39,592 bases of DNA from Arthrobacter sp. RIT-PI-e (GTDB lineage Bacteria; Actinomycetota; Actinomycetes; Actinomycetales; Micrococcaceae), in the NCBI RefSeq assembly GCF_001187915.1, contig NZ_LGIU01000056.1, positions 1 to 39,592 on the forward strand, written 5' to 3'. The position numbers and the translations under genes are program-made. Positions 1-8,757 of this stretch are shown one piece after another. The notes below the pieces were generated by a model. That model saw nothing but the letters and a program-made list of their open reading frames with translations. It was not told the origin of the DNA and ran no database searches. Within the stretch, counting starts at the first letter, position 1. The number at the start of each line of letters is the position of its first letter.

Positions 1-5
1 TCATG

Positions 6-72
6 AGGGGTAGGTCCTTCGCGCGGATGGGTTGTAGAGGTACTTCCATCCTGCGCTCGGGGACCTACCCCT
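6..72. repeat. 67-bp imperfect palindrome (nested inverted repeat)
   Basis: The outer arms AGGGGTAGGTCC (6-17) and GGACCTACCCCT (61-72) are perfect 12-bp complements. Inside them GCGCGGATGG (21-30) pairs with CCATCC (46-51) and GCGC (53-56), with a single bulged T. A further GTA/TAC pair closes the tip. It could be the terminator of the gene left of the window or a dispersed palindromic element. The outer arm is followed by only a short T run, so neither reading is proven. Confidence 0.65.
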
Positions 73-200
73 TTCGCACGCTCACACCACCTGGCGCGTT
101 AGCAACGTCATGACCCACAACAGCTAGCCGGTGCCCGCAGCGCCGAGGGCCCGGACCCGGGCCGCCCGCCGTCGATGCCGGCAGATCCGCCCCTTCCGTC

Positions 201-206
201 CATAAT
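201..206 (+). promoter_or_regulatory. Candidate -10 element for ribF
   Basis: CATAAT matches TATAAT at five of six bases and is the most A/T-rich hexamer in this leader. No convincing -35 lies 16-18 bp upstream. Transcription would start near 213, leaving a leader of about 57 nt before the ribF ribosome site AAGGAG (260-265). The rest of 73-269 shows no gene. Confidence 0.35.
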
Positions 207-269
207 GGGGGAGGCCGTCCACCCCGGCGGCCACCACAGCCGGGCCTGCCCGGATCGCGAAGGAGATGC

Positions 270-1283
270 GTGTTCTACTGGAGAGATCTGGACAGTGTGC
301 CGGACGATTTCGGGCCCTCCGTCCTGACCCTCGGCAACTTCGACGGCGTGCACCGCGGTCACCAGCGGGTCCTGGAGCAGGTGGTCGGGGCCGCGCGGGA
401 GCGTGACGCCGCCGCCGTCGTCATCTCCTTCGACCCGCACCCGGCCCAGGTGCACCGCCCCGGGTCCGCGCCCGAGCTGATCATGGGCCTCGACGACCGC
501 GTGGAGACGCTGGCCGAGACGGGCGTGGACGCCCTGCTCATGATGCACTACACACTCGAGCTGGCGGCCCACACCCCCGAGGAGTTCGTGGAGCGCGTGT
601 TCGTGCACGCGCTCAACGCCAGGGCCGTGGTGATCGGCCACGACGTCCGGTTCGGCCGGGGCAACAGCGGTGACCTCGACTCCATGCGGGAGCTGGGGGA
701 GAAGCTCGGTTTCGAGGTGATCGCGATCGACGACTTCGGGGCGAGCTACCCCCTGGCCGCCACGGACGACGACGGCGAGCGCCGCTGCTCCTCCACCTGG
801 GTGCGGGAGGCACTCGAGGCCGGGGAGGTCGGCACCGCCGCGAGGATCCTCGGCCGGCACCACCGCATGCGCGGCGAGGTGGTCCACGGCGCGGCGCGCG
901 GCAGGGAACTGGGGTATCCCACGGCCAACCTCGCGGCCTCCGCCCAGGGGTACATCCCGGCGGACGGCATCTACGCGGGCTGGCTCGTGGACCAGGCGGG
1001 CAGCAGATGGCCGGCGGCGGTCTCGGTGGGATCGAACCCCACCTTCGACGGCGTGGACCGGCAGGTCGAGGCGCACGTGATCAACCGTCCGCCCGAGCGT
1101 GTGCAGGACTTCGACCTCTACGGGCAGTCGGTGGTGGTGGAGTTCGTGGAGCACCTCCGCGGACAGATCACCTACACCGGGCCCGAGGCCCTGATCGAGC
1201 AGATGGAGCTCGACGTGGACCGTGCACGCTCGGTGCTCGGCGTCGGCGGATCCGCTTCGACAGAACAGCGCCCCACGAGCTAG
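270..1283 (+). CDS. ribF: Bifunctional riboflavin kinase / FAD synthetase
   Basis: Makes FMN from riboflavin and then FAD from FMN in the cytoplasm. The 337-residue length is normal for the bifunctional family. The N-terminal nucleotidyltransferase half carries TLGNFDGVHRGHQ (about residues 20-32), the HxGH-type adenylylation motif. The flavokinase half contains GRELGYPTANL and GIYAGW, typical of the riboflavin kinase barrel. The GTG start at 270 is chosen because AAGGAG sits 4 nt upstream; the ATG at 266 is in another frame. ribF next to rpsO and pnp is a common actinobacterial order. Nothing unusual is seen. Confidence 0.95.
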   Translation: MFYWRDLDSVPDDFGPSVLTLGNFDGVHRGHQRVLEQVVGAARERDAAAVVISFDPHPAQVHRPGSAPELIMGLDDRVETLAETGVDALLMMHYTLELAAHTPEEFVERVFVHALNARAVVIGHDVRFGRGNSGDLDSMRELGEKLGFEVIAIDDFGASYPLAATDDDGERRCSSTWVREALEAGEVGTAARILGRHHRMRGEVVHGAARGRELGYPTANLAASAQGYIPADGIYAGWLVDQAGSRWPAAVSVGSNPTFDGVDRQVEAHVINRPPERVQDFDLYGQSVVVEFVEHLRGQITYTGPEALIEQMELDVDRARSVLGVGGSASTEQRPTS

Positions 1284-1286
1284 ACT
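1257..1286 (+). promoter_or_regulatory. Candidate rpsO promoter
   Basis: TCGACA (1257-1262), an 18-bp spacer and TAGACT (1281-1286) form a sigma-70-like promoter inside the last codons and stop of ribF. Transcription would start near 1294, giving a leader of roughly 93 nt before rpsO. That is long enough for autoregulation by S15, which is known in other bacteria but not shown here. Confidence 0.45.
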
Positions 1287-1386
1287 CGGACCAGGTCCGG
1301 CTGCAGTCCGTGGTGGCTGGATTTTTCTGTGTCGCCGTGCAAACGGTGCTCAGCACCTGATCACGGTACAACTCTAGGAGTTACTC

Positions 1387-1656
1387 GTGGCCCTTGACGC
1401 CGCCATCAAGCAGGAAATCATCAAGGAATACGCCCTGGCCGAAGGTGACACCGGTTCACCCGAGGTGCAGATCGCGATGCTTTCCCGCCGCATCCTCGAC
1501 CTGACCGAGCACCTGAAGATGCACAAGCACGACCACCACACGCGTCGTGGTCTGCTTCTTCTCGTGGGTCGCCGCCGTCGCCTGCTGGACTACCTGCGGG
1601 ACACCGACATCACGCGCTACCGTACGCTCATCGAGCGCCTCGGCCTGCGTCGCTAG
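1387..1656 (+). CDS. rpsO: 30S ribosomal protein S15
   Basis: Primary 16S rRNA-binding protein of the small-subunit platform. At 89 residues it has the usual length. It shows the conserved S15 pattern [11 protein letters not shown] near residues 20-30, [19 protein letters not shown] (about 39-57), and the basic end [13 protein letters not shown]. The GTG start has AGGAG (1376-1380) 6 nt upstream. It is followed by a strong hairpin and then pnp, the same neighbour pair as in many bacteria, where processing between the two genes controls pnp mRNA. Confidence 0.97.
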   Translation: MALDAAIKQEIIKEYALAEGDTGSPEVQIAMLSRRILDLTEHLKMHKHDHHTRRGLLLLVGRRRRLLDYLRDTDITRYRTLIERLGLRR

Positions 1657-1665
1657 GAAGCACCG

Positions 1666-1702
1666 GAAGGCGGCATCCTCCCACCGGGAGGAAGCCGCCT
1701 TC
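1666..1702 (+). terminator. Strong hairpin between rpsO and pnp
   Basis: GAAGGCGGC (1666-1674) pairs with GCCGCCTTC (1694-1702). An inner TCCTCCC/GGGAGGA stem (1676-1682/1686-1692) is separated from it by one A-A mismatch and closes on a 3-nt loop. The total is 16 pairs. The tail is TCTCAC, not a U tract, as is common in GC-rich actinobacteria. It may end rpsO mRNA or act as a processing site before pnp. I see no gene in 1703-1960. Confidence 0.8.
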
Positions 1703-1960
1703 TCACTAGGGGTCCGCAGGGCCTCCGGGTGCGGGGGTTCCGGCCCGTCAGCACCAGCAGCACAGTTCGAGAAGTACCCAACGCACAACAGGAGTCGACC
1801 GGCACCGCGCATTCGCGGTCCTCGGTAGTGGTCTCCGGAGCCGGGACGCACCCGTCTCCGTGGATCTCGATCGAAGACCGGATGCTGTGGGCCGCCCAGG
1901 AGGGGCGGGCCATGCAGGGTGCCGATCGCCTCCGCTACCCGAGAAACGGAGGTGACTCTC

Positions 1961-4207
1961 TTGGAGGGTCCCGAGATTGAGTACGCCGAAGCAGTGATCG
2001 ACAACGGTCGCTTCGGAACCCGCACGGTCCGGTTCGAGACCGGGCGTCTCGCCCAGCAGGCCGCAGGGTCCGCCATGGTCTACATCGACGAGGACACCGC
2101 ACTGCTCTCGGCCACCACGGCCGGCAAGCACCCCCGCGAGGGCTTCGACTTCTTCCCGCTCACGGTGGACGTCGAGGAGCGCATGTACGCCGCGGGCCGC
2201 ATCCCGGGCTCGTTCTTCCGCCGTGAGGGCCGCCCCTCCACGGAGGCGATCCTCGCCTGCCGCCTGATGGACCGCCCCCTGCGCCCCGCCTTCGTCAAGG
2301 GCCTGCGCAACGAGGTCCAGGTCGTGGTCACGGTCCTCGCGATCAACCCCGACGTCCGCTACGACGTCGTGGCGATCAACGCCGCGTCCATGTCCACCCA
2401 GCTCTCCGGTCTGCCCTTCTCCGGCCCGATCGGCGGTGTCCGCGTGGCGCTCGTCTCCGACGGCAGCGGCGAGGACCAGTGGATCGCCTTCCCGAAGCAC
2501 TCCGAGCTCGAGAACTCCGTCTTCGACATGGTGGTCGCCGGGCGCGTCGCCGGTGACGACGTCGCGATCATGATGGTCGAGGCCGAGGCCACCGACAACT
2601 CCTGGAACCTCATCAAGGAGAACGGCGCCACCGCCCCCACGGAGGAGATCGTGGCCGACGGCCTCGAGGCCGCCAAGCCGTTCATCCGCGCACTGTGCGA
2701 GGCGCAGGCCGACCTCGCCGCCCGGTCCGCGAAGCCCACGGTCGAGTTCCCCGTGTTCCTCGACTACCAGGACGACGTCTACGCCGCGGTCGAGTCCGCC
2801 GGCTCCGACAAGCTCGCGCAGGTCTTCCAGATCGCCGACAAGCAGGAGCGCGAGAGCGCCTCCGACGCCCTGAAGTCCGAGCTCATGGAGTCCCTCGCCG
2901 GCTCCTTCGAGGGTCGCGAGAAGGAGCTCTCCGCAGCCTTCCGCTCGCTCACCAAGGCCGTGGTGCGCCAGCGCATCCTCACCGAGCAGGTCCGCATCGA
3001 CGGCCGTGGCCTCAGCGACATCCGCAAGCTCACCGCGGAGGTCGAGGTGCTGCCGCGCGTGCACGGTTCGGCGATCTTCGAGCGCGGCGAGACCCAGATC
3101 ATGGGTGTCACCACGCTCAACATGCTGAAGATGGAGCAGCAGATCGACTCGCTGTCCCCGGTCACACGCAAGCGCTACATGCACAACTACAACTTCCCGC
3201 CCTACTCCACCGGCGAGACCGGCCGCGTCGGTTCGCCGAAGCGCCGCGAGATCGGCCACGGGGCCCTGGCGGAGCGTGCACTCGTGCCCGTCCTGCCGAG
3301 CCGCGAGGAGTTCCCCTACGCGATCCGCCAGGTGTCCGAGGCGCTGGGCTCCAACGGCTCGACGTCGATGGGCTCGGTCTGCGCCTCCACCCTGTCCCTG
3401 CTGAACGCCGGCGTGCCGCTGCGCGCCCCGGTGGCCGGCATCGCCATGGGCCTGGTGTCCGACGTCGTGGACGGTCAGACGCGCTACGCGGCACTGACCG
3501 ACATCCTCGGTGCCGAGGACGCCTTCGGTGACATGGACTTCAAGGTCGCCGGCACCTCCGAGTTCGTCACCGCGATCCAGCTCGACACGAAGCTCGACGG
3601 CATCCCCGCCTCCGTGCTGGCGGCGGCCCTGAAGCAGGCCCGCGAAGCACGCCTGCACATCCTGGGCGTGCTGCAGGCCGCGATCGACACCCCGGACGAG
3701 CTCTCCGAGTTCGCACCGCGGATCATCTCGGTGAAGATCCCCGTGGACAAGATCGGCGAGGTCATCGGCCCCAAGGGCAAGATGATCAACCAGATCCAGG
3801 AGGACACCGGGGCGGACATCTCCATCGAGGACGACGGCACGGTGCTGATCGGCGCGACGAACGGCGAGTCGGCGGAAGCCGCCCGCGCCGCCGTCAACGC
3901 GATCGCGAACCCGCAGGTCCCCGAGATCGGTGAGCGCTACCTGGGCACGGTCGTCAAGACCACCACCTTCGGTGCGTTCGTCTCGCTGACCCCGGGCAAG
4001 GACGGCCTGCTGCACATCTCCGAGCTGCGCAAGCTCGCCGGCGGTAAGCGCGTGGACAACGTCGACGAGGTCGTCTCCGTGGGCCAGAAGGTCCAGGTGG
4101 AGATCACCAAGGTCGACGACCGCGGAAAGCTCTCCCTCTCGCCCGTCGTCGCGGAGGACTCCTCCGAGGACGACGGCGTCGAGCTGCCCGAGGCCACCGA
4201 GGCCTGA
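1961..4207 (+). CDS. pnp: Polyribonucleotide nucleotidyltransferase (PNPase)
   Basis: 3'-to-5' phosphorolytic exoribonuclease that can also add nucleotides, part of RNA decay. 748 residues. Two RNase PH-type cores are visible: [15 protein letters not shown] near the N-terminus, and [14 protein letters not shown] with [17 protein letters not shown] in the second half. A KH domain ([17 protein letters not shown]) and a C-terminal S1 domain ([15 protein letters not shown]) follow. The TTG at 1961 is chosen over the GTG at 1919 because GGAGGTGA (1948-1955) ends 5 nt before it and the protein then begins [11 protein letters not shown], where relatives start. Transcribed after rpsO and before an M16 protease. 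Confidence 0.95.
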   Translation: MEGPEIEYAEAVIDNGRFGTRTVRFETGRLAQQAAGSAMVYIDEDTALLSATTAGKHPREGFDFFPLTVDVEERMYAAGRIPGSFFRREGRPSTEAILACRLMDRPLRPAFVKGLRNEVQVVVTVLAINPDVRYDVVAINAASMSTQLSGLPFSGPIGGVRVALVSDGSGEDQWIAFPKHSELENSVFDMVVAGRVAGDDVAIMMVEAEATDNSWNLIKENGATAPTEEIVADGLEAAKPFIRALCEAQADLAARSAKPTVEFPVFLDYQDDVYAAVESAGSDKLAQVFQIADKQERESASDALKSELMESLAGSFEGREKELSAAFRSLTKAVVRQRILTEQVRIDGRGLSDIRKLTAEVEVLPRVHGSAIFERGETQIMGVTTLNMLKMEQQIDSLSPVTRKRYMHNYNFPPYSTGETGRVGSPKRREIGHGALAERALVPVLPSREEFPYAIRQVSEALGSNGSTSMGSVCASTLSLLNAGVPLRAPVAGIAMGLVSDVVDGQTRYAALTDILGAEDAFGDMDFKVAGTSEFVTAIQLDTKLDGIPASVLAAALKQAREARLHILGVLQAAIDTPDELSEFAPRIISVKIPVDKIGEVIGPKGKMINQIQEDTGADISIEDDGTVLIGATNGESAEAARAAVNAIANPQVPEIGERYLGTVVKTTTFGAFVSLTPGKDGLLHISELRKLAGGKRVDNVDEVVSVGQKVQVEITKVDDRGKLSLSPVVAEDSSEDDGVELPEATEA

Positions 4208-4229
4208 CAGCTCGCTCTCCACGAGCACC

Positions 4230-4278
4230 GGACGGCCCCGGCGCGCACCGATCGACTCGGTCCGCGCCGGGGCCGTCC
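4230..4278 (+). terminator. Transcription terminator after pnp
   Basis: A 16-bp perfect stem (4230-4245 with 4263-4278) is continued by ACCGA/TCGGT (4247-4251/4257-4261) after one C-C mismatch, around a 5-nt loop. It lies 22 nt after the pnp stop and is the strongest hairpin seen in the window. The tail is pyrimidine-rich but not a U run. Confidence 0.85.
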
Positions 4279-4307
4279 GCCTTCCCCACACCAGGAGAAA
4301 GACAAGG

Positions 4308-5678
4308 ATGTCCTTGTACCCCGCAGTATCCCTGCCCCTGCTGCCCACACCTCGCGCCGGCGCGGGCCGCCCTGATCCCACGTTCGTGGCCGGCGATCCC
4401 GGCGGCAACGTGGTGCGCCGCAGCGTGCTGCCCGGTGGCGTCCGCGTGCTCACCGAGGCCATGCCGGGCCAGCGCTCCGCCACGATCGGTTTCTGGGTGG
4501 GCGTGGGCTCCCGCGACGAGGCGGACGGTCAGCACGGGTCCACCCACTTCCTGGAGCACCTGCTGTTCAAGGGCACCACGCGCCGCACCGCCATGGACAT
4601 CGCCTCCGCCTTCGACGAGGTGGGCGGGGAGTCCAACGCGGCCACGGCGAAGGAGAACACGTGCTACTACGCCCGCGTGCTCGACTCCGACCTGCCGATG
4701 GCGATCGACGTGATCGCCGACATGGTCACCTCCGCCGTCCTCGACCCCGAGGAGCTCGAGCAGGAGCGCGACGTGATCCTCGAGGAGATCGCGATGGACG
4801 GCGACGACCCCGGGGACGTGGCCCACGAGAAGTTCGTGGAACTGGTCCTCGGTGACCATCCGCTCGGACGGCCGATCGGGGGCACCCCCGAGGCCATCCT
4901 GTCCGTGCCGCGGGACTCTGTCCTGGCCCACTACCGGCGCTTCTACACGCCCGCGGAACTGGTGGTCACCGCAGCCGGGGGGCTGGACCACGACGTCGTC
5001 TGCGGTCTCGTCCAGGACGCCCTGGAGACTGCCGGCTGGGAGCTGGGGCCAGGGGCCCTGCCGGCCCCGCGCCGCTCCGCCACGGCGGCGCAGGCCACCG
5101 GCCCCCCGGGGGTCCACGTGATCCGCCGGGCCGTGGAGCAGGCGAACATCCTCATCGGCTGCCCGTCGATCAAGGCCATGGACGAGCGGCGCTTCGCCAT
5201 GAGCGTGCTCAATGCCGTGCTGGGCGGCGGGATGTCCTCGCGGCTCTTCCAGGAGGTCCGGGAGAAGCGCGGTCTCGTGTACTCCACCTACTCCTTCTCC
5301 GCCGGCTATGCCGATGCCGGGTACTTCGGCATGTACGCCGGGTGCACGCCGGCGAAGACCGGCCAGGTCATCGACCTGCTGGCCGCCGAGCTCGAGCGGC
5401 TCGCGGCGGACGGCATCGACGACGACGAACTGCGCCGGGCCGTGAGGCAGCTCTCCGGGGGGCTGGTGATGGCGCTGGAGGACAGCAGTTCCCGGATGTC
5501 ACGGCTCGGCCGCGCGGAGCTCGTGTCCGGCGAGTTCGTGGACGTGGACGCCTCGCTGGACCGCATCCGCTCCGTCACCGCCGCGGACGTGCAGGCGCTG
5601 GCGAAGGAACTCGCCGCCGCCCCCCGCACCACGGTGGTGGTGGGCCCGTTCGACACGGAGGCCGACTTCCGCGGCTGA
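4308..5678 (+). CDS. M16 family zinc metallopeptidase
   Basis: Insulinase/mitochondrial-processing-peptidase-like protease; the natural substrate is unknown. The inverted zinc motif HFLEH is at residues 80-84, and the distal glutamate ligand is most likely in VILEEI near residue 160, the usual spacing. The C-terminal inactive-like M16 half has the REKRGLVYSTYSF signature. At 456 residues it is the size of single-chain bacterial M16 proteins such as YmxG/PqqL-like enzymes. No signal peptide or membrane segment is seen, so it is probably cytoplasmic. AGGAG (4293-4297) precedes the ATG. The pnp-M16-dapB order is common in actinobacteria; here the block 5736-13076 separates it from dapB. Confidence 0.9.
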   Translation: MSLYPAVSLPLLPTPRAGAGRPDPTFVAGDPGGNVVRRSVLPGGVRVLTEAMPGQRSATIGFWVGVGSRDEADGQHGSTHFLEHLLFKGTTRRTAMDIASAFDEVGGESNAATAKENTCYYARVLDSDLPMAIDVIADMVTSAVLDPEELEQERDVILEEIAMDGDDPGDVAHEKFVELVLGDHPLGRPIGGTPEAILSVPRDSVLAHYRRFYTPAELVVTAAGGLDHDVVCGLVQDALETAGWELGPGALPAPRRSATAAQATGPPGVHVIRRAVEQANILIGCPSIKAMDERRFAMSVLNAVLGGGMSSRLFQEVREKRGLVYSTYSFSAGYADAGYFGMYAGCTPAKTGQVIDLLAAELERLAADGIDDDELRRAVRQLSGGLVMALEDSSSRMSRLGRAELVSGEFVDVDASLDRIRSVTAADVQALAKELAAAPRTTVVVGPFDTEADFRG

Positions 5679-5722
5679 CGGGGTGCGTGCCGGTGTCACC
5701 GCCGCGGACGCGTCGGCTCCGC

Positions 5723-5728
5723 TAGGGT
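5723..5728 (+). promoter_or_regulatory. -10 element of a leaderless promoter
   Basis: TAGGGT ends 7 nt before the ATG at 5736, and no Shine-Dalgarno sequence is present. Transcription would therefore begin at the start codon. The same TANNNT geometry recurs in this window. Confidence 0.55.
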
Positions 5729-5735
5729 TTCGGAC

Positions 5736-7085
5736 ATGAGCTCCTTCTCCGGAATCCCCGACGCGTCCCGTGCAGCACGGGAGTTCGATCTCGTGGTGCT
5801 CGGTGCCACCGGGGTGACCGGGCGGTGCGTCCTCCGGCGCCTCGCGGAGAACCCGATGCCCGGTGCAGCAGGAGAGGGGTCCTCGGACGCACCGCTGCGC
5901 TGGGCCGCGGCCGGCCGGGACGAGGACCGGGTACGGACGGCTGCAGCCGAGGCGGGGGCGCCCGACGCGGGCGGCGTCGCGGTCGACCCGGCGGGCCCCG
6001 CCCCCCCCGCGGACCCGGCACGGCGCACGCGGCCCGTGGTCAACCTCGCCGGCCCCTACACGCACACCGCGGAGCAGGTGATCGAGGCGTGTCTCGCCGC
6101 GGGGGCGTCCTACGTGGATCTCAGTGGTGAGCTGCCCCTCATGGTCGAGGTCGACCGGCGCTTCGACGCCGCCGCGCGGGCGGCCGGCATCCAGATCGTG
6201 CAGATGGCCGGCTGGGAGGCGATGCCCGCGGACGTCACCACGCTGGTTGCGTCCAGAAGGGCGCTCGGTGACGTGGATCCCCGTCCGGACGGGCCCGGGG
6301 CGGGAGGCGCCGTCCGCGACGTCACCGTGAGCATCACGTTCACCCGGACGCCGGAGGGCCGCACAGGGCTCGGCGGATCGGTGTCGGGCGGCACGGTGGC
6401 GAGCATCGTGGAGCAGCTCGGGGTGCCCGACGCCCGGAGCATCGGGGACCCGGCGTGTCTCCTCCCGCCGACGGGAGCGGCAGCCATGGTGCGGGCCACG
6501 AGCCCCCTCCGGGTCCGCCCACGGCTCCACGCCGACCGCGTCCTCGCGCCCGCGGTGCCCGTGCCCTTCCTCGACCCTCCCACCGTGCACCGCACGGCGG
6601 CGCTGCTCGCCGCGGAGGCCGGTACCGAGCACCGTCCGGCGAGCTTCCGGGAGGGCGTCGACTCCGGGACCGCGAAGGGGCCGGGCGCCCCGTCCGCGCT
6701 GCTCGGTGCCGCGCTGGGGTCCGCCCTGCAGTCCGCCCTCCTGCTCGTGGCCCGCTCGCCCCGCCCCCTGCGGCGCGCGGTGGCCGCCGTGATCGGGCGG
6801 GGAGCACCCGCGGCCGGTACCGGACCCACCGGCCACCAGCTGACCGACTGGGAGTGGGAGGTCCGTGCGGAGGCATTCGCCGAGACCGGCGGCAACGGCT
6901 CGGCCACGCTCTCCGGCACGGGCCATCCGGGCTACACGGCGACGGCGGGGATCGTGCTCGCGGTCGCCGCCGCGATGCTGGGACCCGACAATGGTGGAGG
7001 GCGCAGCGGGTGCATCACCCCGGCGCTGGCCCTCGGGGTCCGGGGCGCCGAAGCGCTGGACGCACCGGACCTGCGTCTGCGCTGA
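5736..7085 (+). CDS. Saccharopine dehydrogenase-like NAD(P)-binding reductase
   Basis: 449 residues. The N-terminal Rossmann signature DLVVLGATGVTGR (about 18-30) and the GPYTHTAEQVIEACLAAGASYVDLSGE block are hallmarks of the saccharopine-dehydrogenase/trans-acting enoyl reductase superfamily. In actinobacteria this family includes lipid-linked enoyl reductases, so a role in lipid or polyketide reduction is possible. The substrate cannot be told. The GWEAMPADVTTLVA segment is also typical. A run of eight C (6001-6008) encodes an unusual Pro/Ala stretch just before the conserved NLAGPY block. It appears to be a single-gene unit with its own leaderless promoter, ending convergent to moaD. Confidence 0.75.
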   Translation: MSSFSGIPDASRAAREFDLVVLGATGVTGRCVLRRLAENPMPGAAGEGSSDAPLRWAAAGRDEDRVRTAAAEAGAPDAGGVAVDPAGPAPPADPARRTRPVVNLAGPYTHTAEQVIEACLAAGASYVDLSGELPLMVEVDRRFDAAARAAGIQIVQMAGWEAMPADVTTLVASRRALGDVDPRPDGPGAGGAVRDVTVSITFTRTPEGRTGLGGSVSGGTVASIVEQLGVPDARSIGDPACLLPPTGAAAMVRATSPLRVRPRLHADRVLAPAVPVPFLDPPTVHRTAALLAAEAGTEHRPASFREGVDSGTAKGPGAPSALLGAALGSALQSALLLVARSPRPLRRAVAAVIGRGAPAAGTGPTGHQLTDWEWEVRAEAFAETGGNGSATLSGTGHPGYTATAGIVLAVAAAMLGPDNGGGRSGCITPALALGVRGAEALDAPDLRLR

Positions 7086-7090
7086 GGTCG

Positions 7091-7106
7091 GCCCCGCGGA
7101 CGGGGC
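7091..7106. terminator. Short hairpin between convergent genes
   Basis: GCCCCG (7091-7096) and CGGGGC (7101-7106) enclose a CGGA tetraloop. It lies in the 31-nt gap between the reductase stop and the moaD stop, so it could serve both strands. It is short and has no U tail. Confidence 0.4.
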
Positions 7107-7116
7107 AGGGCCCGCC

Positions 7117-7386
7117 CTAACCTCCGGCGAACGGCGGCAGGACGTCCAGCACGTCGTGGTCCTGCAGCACGGTGGAGTGCTCCCGGAGGGCCACCTCGTT
7201 GAGCAGGAAGCTGCTGCGCTCGAGCACCCTCGCCAGCGACGGCGCCCCCGGGACACCGGCGCGCTCCCGCAGCTCGTCCAGGACCACGGCGACGGGGCGC
7301 CCCGCGGGCAGCCGTTCCTCCGCGACGCCGGTGGCGGCCTTGGCCGCACCGAAGTACCTCACCAGCACCTCAGCCACCGATGGCAC
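7117..7386 (-). CDS. moaD: Molybdopterin synthase sulfur-carrier subunit (MoaD/ThiS family)
   Basis: Small ubiquitin-fold sulfur carrier whose C-terminal thiocarboxylate donates sulfur to precursor Z in the MoaD-MoaE synthase. 89 residues, close to the usual 80-90. It starts VLVRYFGAAKAATG, typical of MoaD, and ends LPPFAGG; the final Gly-Gly is required for activation. The GTG start at 7386 lies inside moaA and overlaps its end by 17 bp, which suggests translational coupling in a moaA-moaD unit. The partner moaE is at 12639-13076 on the other strand. The adenylyltransferase (moeB-like) that charges MoaD is not in the window. Confidence 0.9.
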   Translation of the reverse strand: MPSVAEVLVRYFGAAKAATGVAEERLPAGRPVAVVLDELRERAGVPGAPSLARVLERSSFLLNEVALREHSTVLQDHDVLDVLPPFAGG

Positions 7387-8440
7387 TCATCGATCGGTCG
7401 GGCTGGACGAAGTCGGCGGCACCCAGGCCGGTGTGGTCCATGCCGTGCGCCTTCGGCTTCAGCCACATGGCCTCGCTCCAGCGCCGTGCGACGTCGTCGT
7501 CCCCGGCCTCCGAGCGCAGCAGGTCCCGCAGGTCCGTCTCCTCGCGGGAGAAGAGGCAGCTCATCACCTTGCCCTCGGCCGTCACCCGGGTGCGGCGGCA
7601 GTCGGCGCAGAACGGCTCCGTCACCGAGGCGATGATCCCCACGGTACCGAGCACCACGTCGGGTGCGCCCGGGTCGCGGACCTCCCAGCGTTCGGCGGGA
7701 GCACCGTCGCGGTTCCGGGGATCGGGGGTGAGGACGAAGCGCGTCTCCACGAGCCCGCGCATCTCCGCGGCCGTGATCATGCCCTCCTTGGTCCACCCGT
7801 GGTCCGCGTCGAGCGGCATCTGCTCGATGAACCGGAGCTCGAAGCCCCGCGCCACCGCCCACGCGACCAGGTCCGGGGCCTCGTGGTCGTTGATGCCCCG
7901 CATGAGCACGGCGTTGATCTTCACCAGCCCGAGGCCGGCCTCGGACGCGGCCTCGATCCCCTTCAGCACCCGGTCCAGGAACGGACGGCGGGTGAGCTGG
8001 GCGAACGTACCGGGGTGCAGGGAGTCCATGGACACGTTGATGCGCGTCAGGCCTGCGTCCTTGAGGGCCGCGGCCCGGCGGTCCAGCCCCAGGGCGTTGG
8101 TGGTCATGGAGATGGGCAGCTCCGGGTGGTTCGCGCGGATGTCGCGGATGATCTCGATCAGGTCGGCCCGCACCAGGGGTTCCCCGCCGGTCAGCCGGAG
8201 CTCCCGGATGCCGAGCTGGTCCACCCCGATCCGTACCAGGCGGACGATCTCCTCGCGGGAGAGCACCTGGTCCTTCTGCAGCCAGTTCAGACCCTCCGCC
8301 GGCATGCAGTAGGTGCAGCGGAGGTTGCACTTGTCCGTGAGGGACAACCGCATGTCCGTGGCCCGCCTGCCGTGGGTGTCCAGAAGACCCTGGGCCGTGT
8401 CCCCGCGGGTGATGCCCGGCATTCCCAACTGGATTCCCAT
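7370..8440 (-). CDS. moaA: GTP 3',8-cyclase (radical SAM MoaA)
   Basis: First step of molybdenum cofactor synthesis: with MoaC it turns GTP into cyclic pyranopterin monophosphate. 356 residues. The radical-SAM cluster CNLRCTYC (C38, C42, C45) and the second 4Fe-4S site FCADCRRTRVTAEGKVMSC (C278, C281, C295) are both intact. The C-terminal Gly-Gly that MoaA needs for activity is present. It starts at the ATG, with TAGGAT exactly 7 nt upstream and no ribosome site, so it is probably leaderless. It overlaps moaD by 17 bp. It is divergent from the molybdoenzyme operon across a 317-bp gap. Confidence 0.96.
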   Translation of the reverse strand: MGIQLGMPGITRGDTAQGLLDTHGRRATDMRLSLTDKCNLRCTYCMPAEGLNWLQKDQVLSREEIVRLVRIGVDQLGIRELRLTGGEPLVRADLIEIIRDIRANHPELPISMTTNALGLDRRAAALKDAGLTRINVSMDSLHPGTFAQLTRRPFLDRVLKGIEAASEAGLGLVKINAVLMRGINDHEAPDLVAWAVARGFELRFIEQMPLDADHGWTKEGMITAAEMRGLVETRFVLTPDPRNRDGAPAERWEVRDPGAPDVVLGTVGIIASVTEPFCADCRRTRVTAEGKVMSCLFSREETDLRDLLRSEAGDDDVARRWSEAMWLKPKAHGMDHTGLGAADFVQPDRSMSAIGG

Positions 8441-8447
8441 GGCAACG

Positions 8448-8453
8448 ATCCTA
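8448..8453 (-). promoter_or_regulatory. -10 element of the leaderless moaA promoter
   Basis: On the minus strand TAGGAT is followed by 7 nt and then the moaA ATG (8440-8438). No Shine-Dalgarno sequence is seen. No clear -35 could be picked. Confidence 0.55.
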
Positions 8454-8556
8454 CGCCTCGGGCCGCGTCCGTCCCCATTCGACGACGGGCGGCGGCAGCC
8501 CTTCCGTCCCCGGCGAGGAACCTATAGACGGGCGCGGGCGGTGTCCCGGGCCGGTG

Positions 8557-8601
8557 CCCACCAGACCCACCAGACCCACCAGGCCCACCAGACCCACCGG
8601 G
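8557..8601. repeat. 9-bp tandem repeat, about five copies
   Basis: The unit CCCACCAGA is repeated from 8557: copies 1, 2 and 4 are exact, copy 3 ends GG, and copy 5 is CCCACCGGG. It lies in the moaA/molybdoenzyme intergenic region. One forward frame reads it as Pro-Thr-Arg repeats. I treat that as chance because the protein family starts much later. Confidence 0.85.
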
Positions 8602-8665
8602 ACCTGTCCGGGAACCATCCGGCCCGGGAGACCGTGTACGTGCGGGTGGCTGCCGTTGTCGGATC

Positions 8666-8698
8666 ACCGACGGCGCACCGACGGCGCACCGACGGCGC
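8666..8698. repeat. 11-bp tandem repeat, three perfect copies
   Basis: ACCGACGGCGC occurs three times without a mismatch (8666-8676, 8677-8687, 8688-8698), about 60 bp before the molybdoenzyme start. Apart from this array and the 9-bp array, 8441-8757 shows no gene and no clear promoter for the rightward operon. Confidence 0.85.
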
Positions 8699-8757
8699 GG
8701 TGCACGCAGACGGTACCGGTACGGCGCGGACCTGCGCCGGGGAGAGAGGTGAGGCGG

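Noticed and set aside
1..269. FMN riboswitch before ribF
   Set aside because: The conserved FMN-element blocks were not found; the visible structure is a simple nested palindrome far from the start codon.
1748..4483. A 911-codon open frame on the minus strand opposite pnp
   Set aside because: It is antisense to a certain gene, Asp/Leu/His-rich in the way mirrored GC-rich codons are, and has no recognisable domain.
5736..7085. True lysine-forming saccharopine dehydrogenase
   Set aside because: Only the Rossmann part resembles that family. Actinobacteria make lysine by the dap route, which is present here, so only a family-level name is justified.
5499..7349. A 616-codon minus-strand frame opposite the saccharopine-like reductase
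   Set aside because: Low-complexity Arg/Gly/Pro sequence in antisense to a gene with clear motifs; typical of a very GC-rich genome.
8557..8698. CRISPR-like array
   Set aside because: Units of 9 and 11 bp are directly abutting without spacers, and no cas gene is present.
8554..8757. N-terminal extension of the molybdoenzyme with Pro-Thr-Arg repeats
   Set aside because: It is only the translation of two tandem DNA arrays; the family start and a purine-rich ribosome site are at about 8740-8760.
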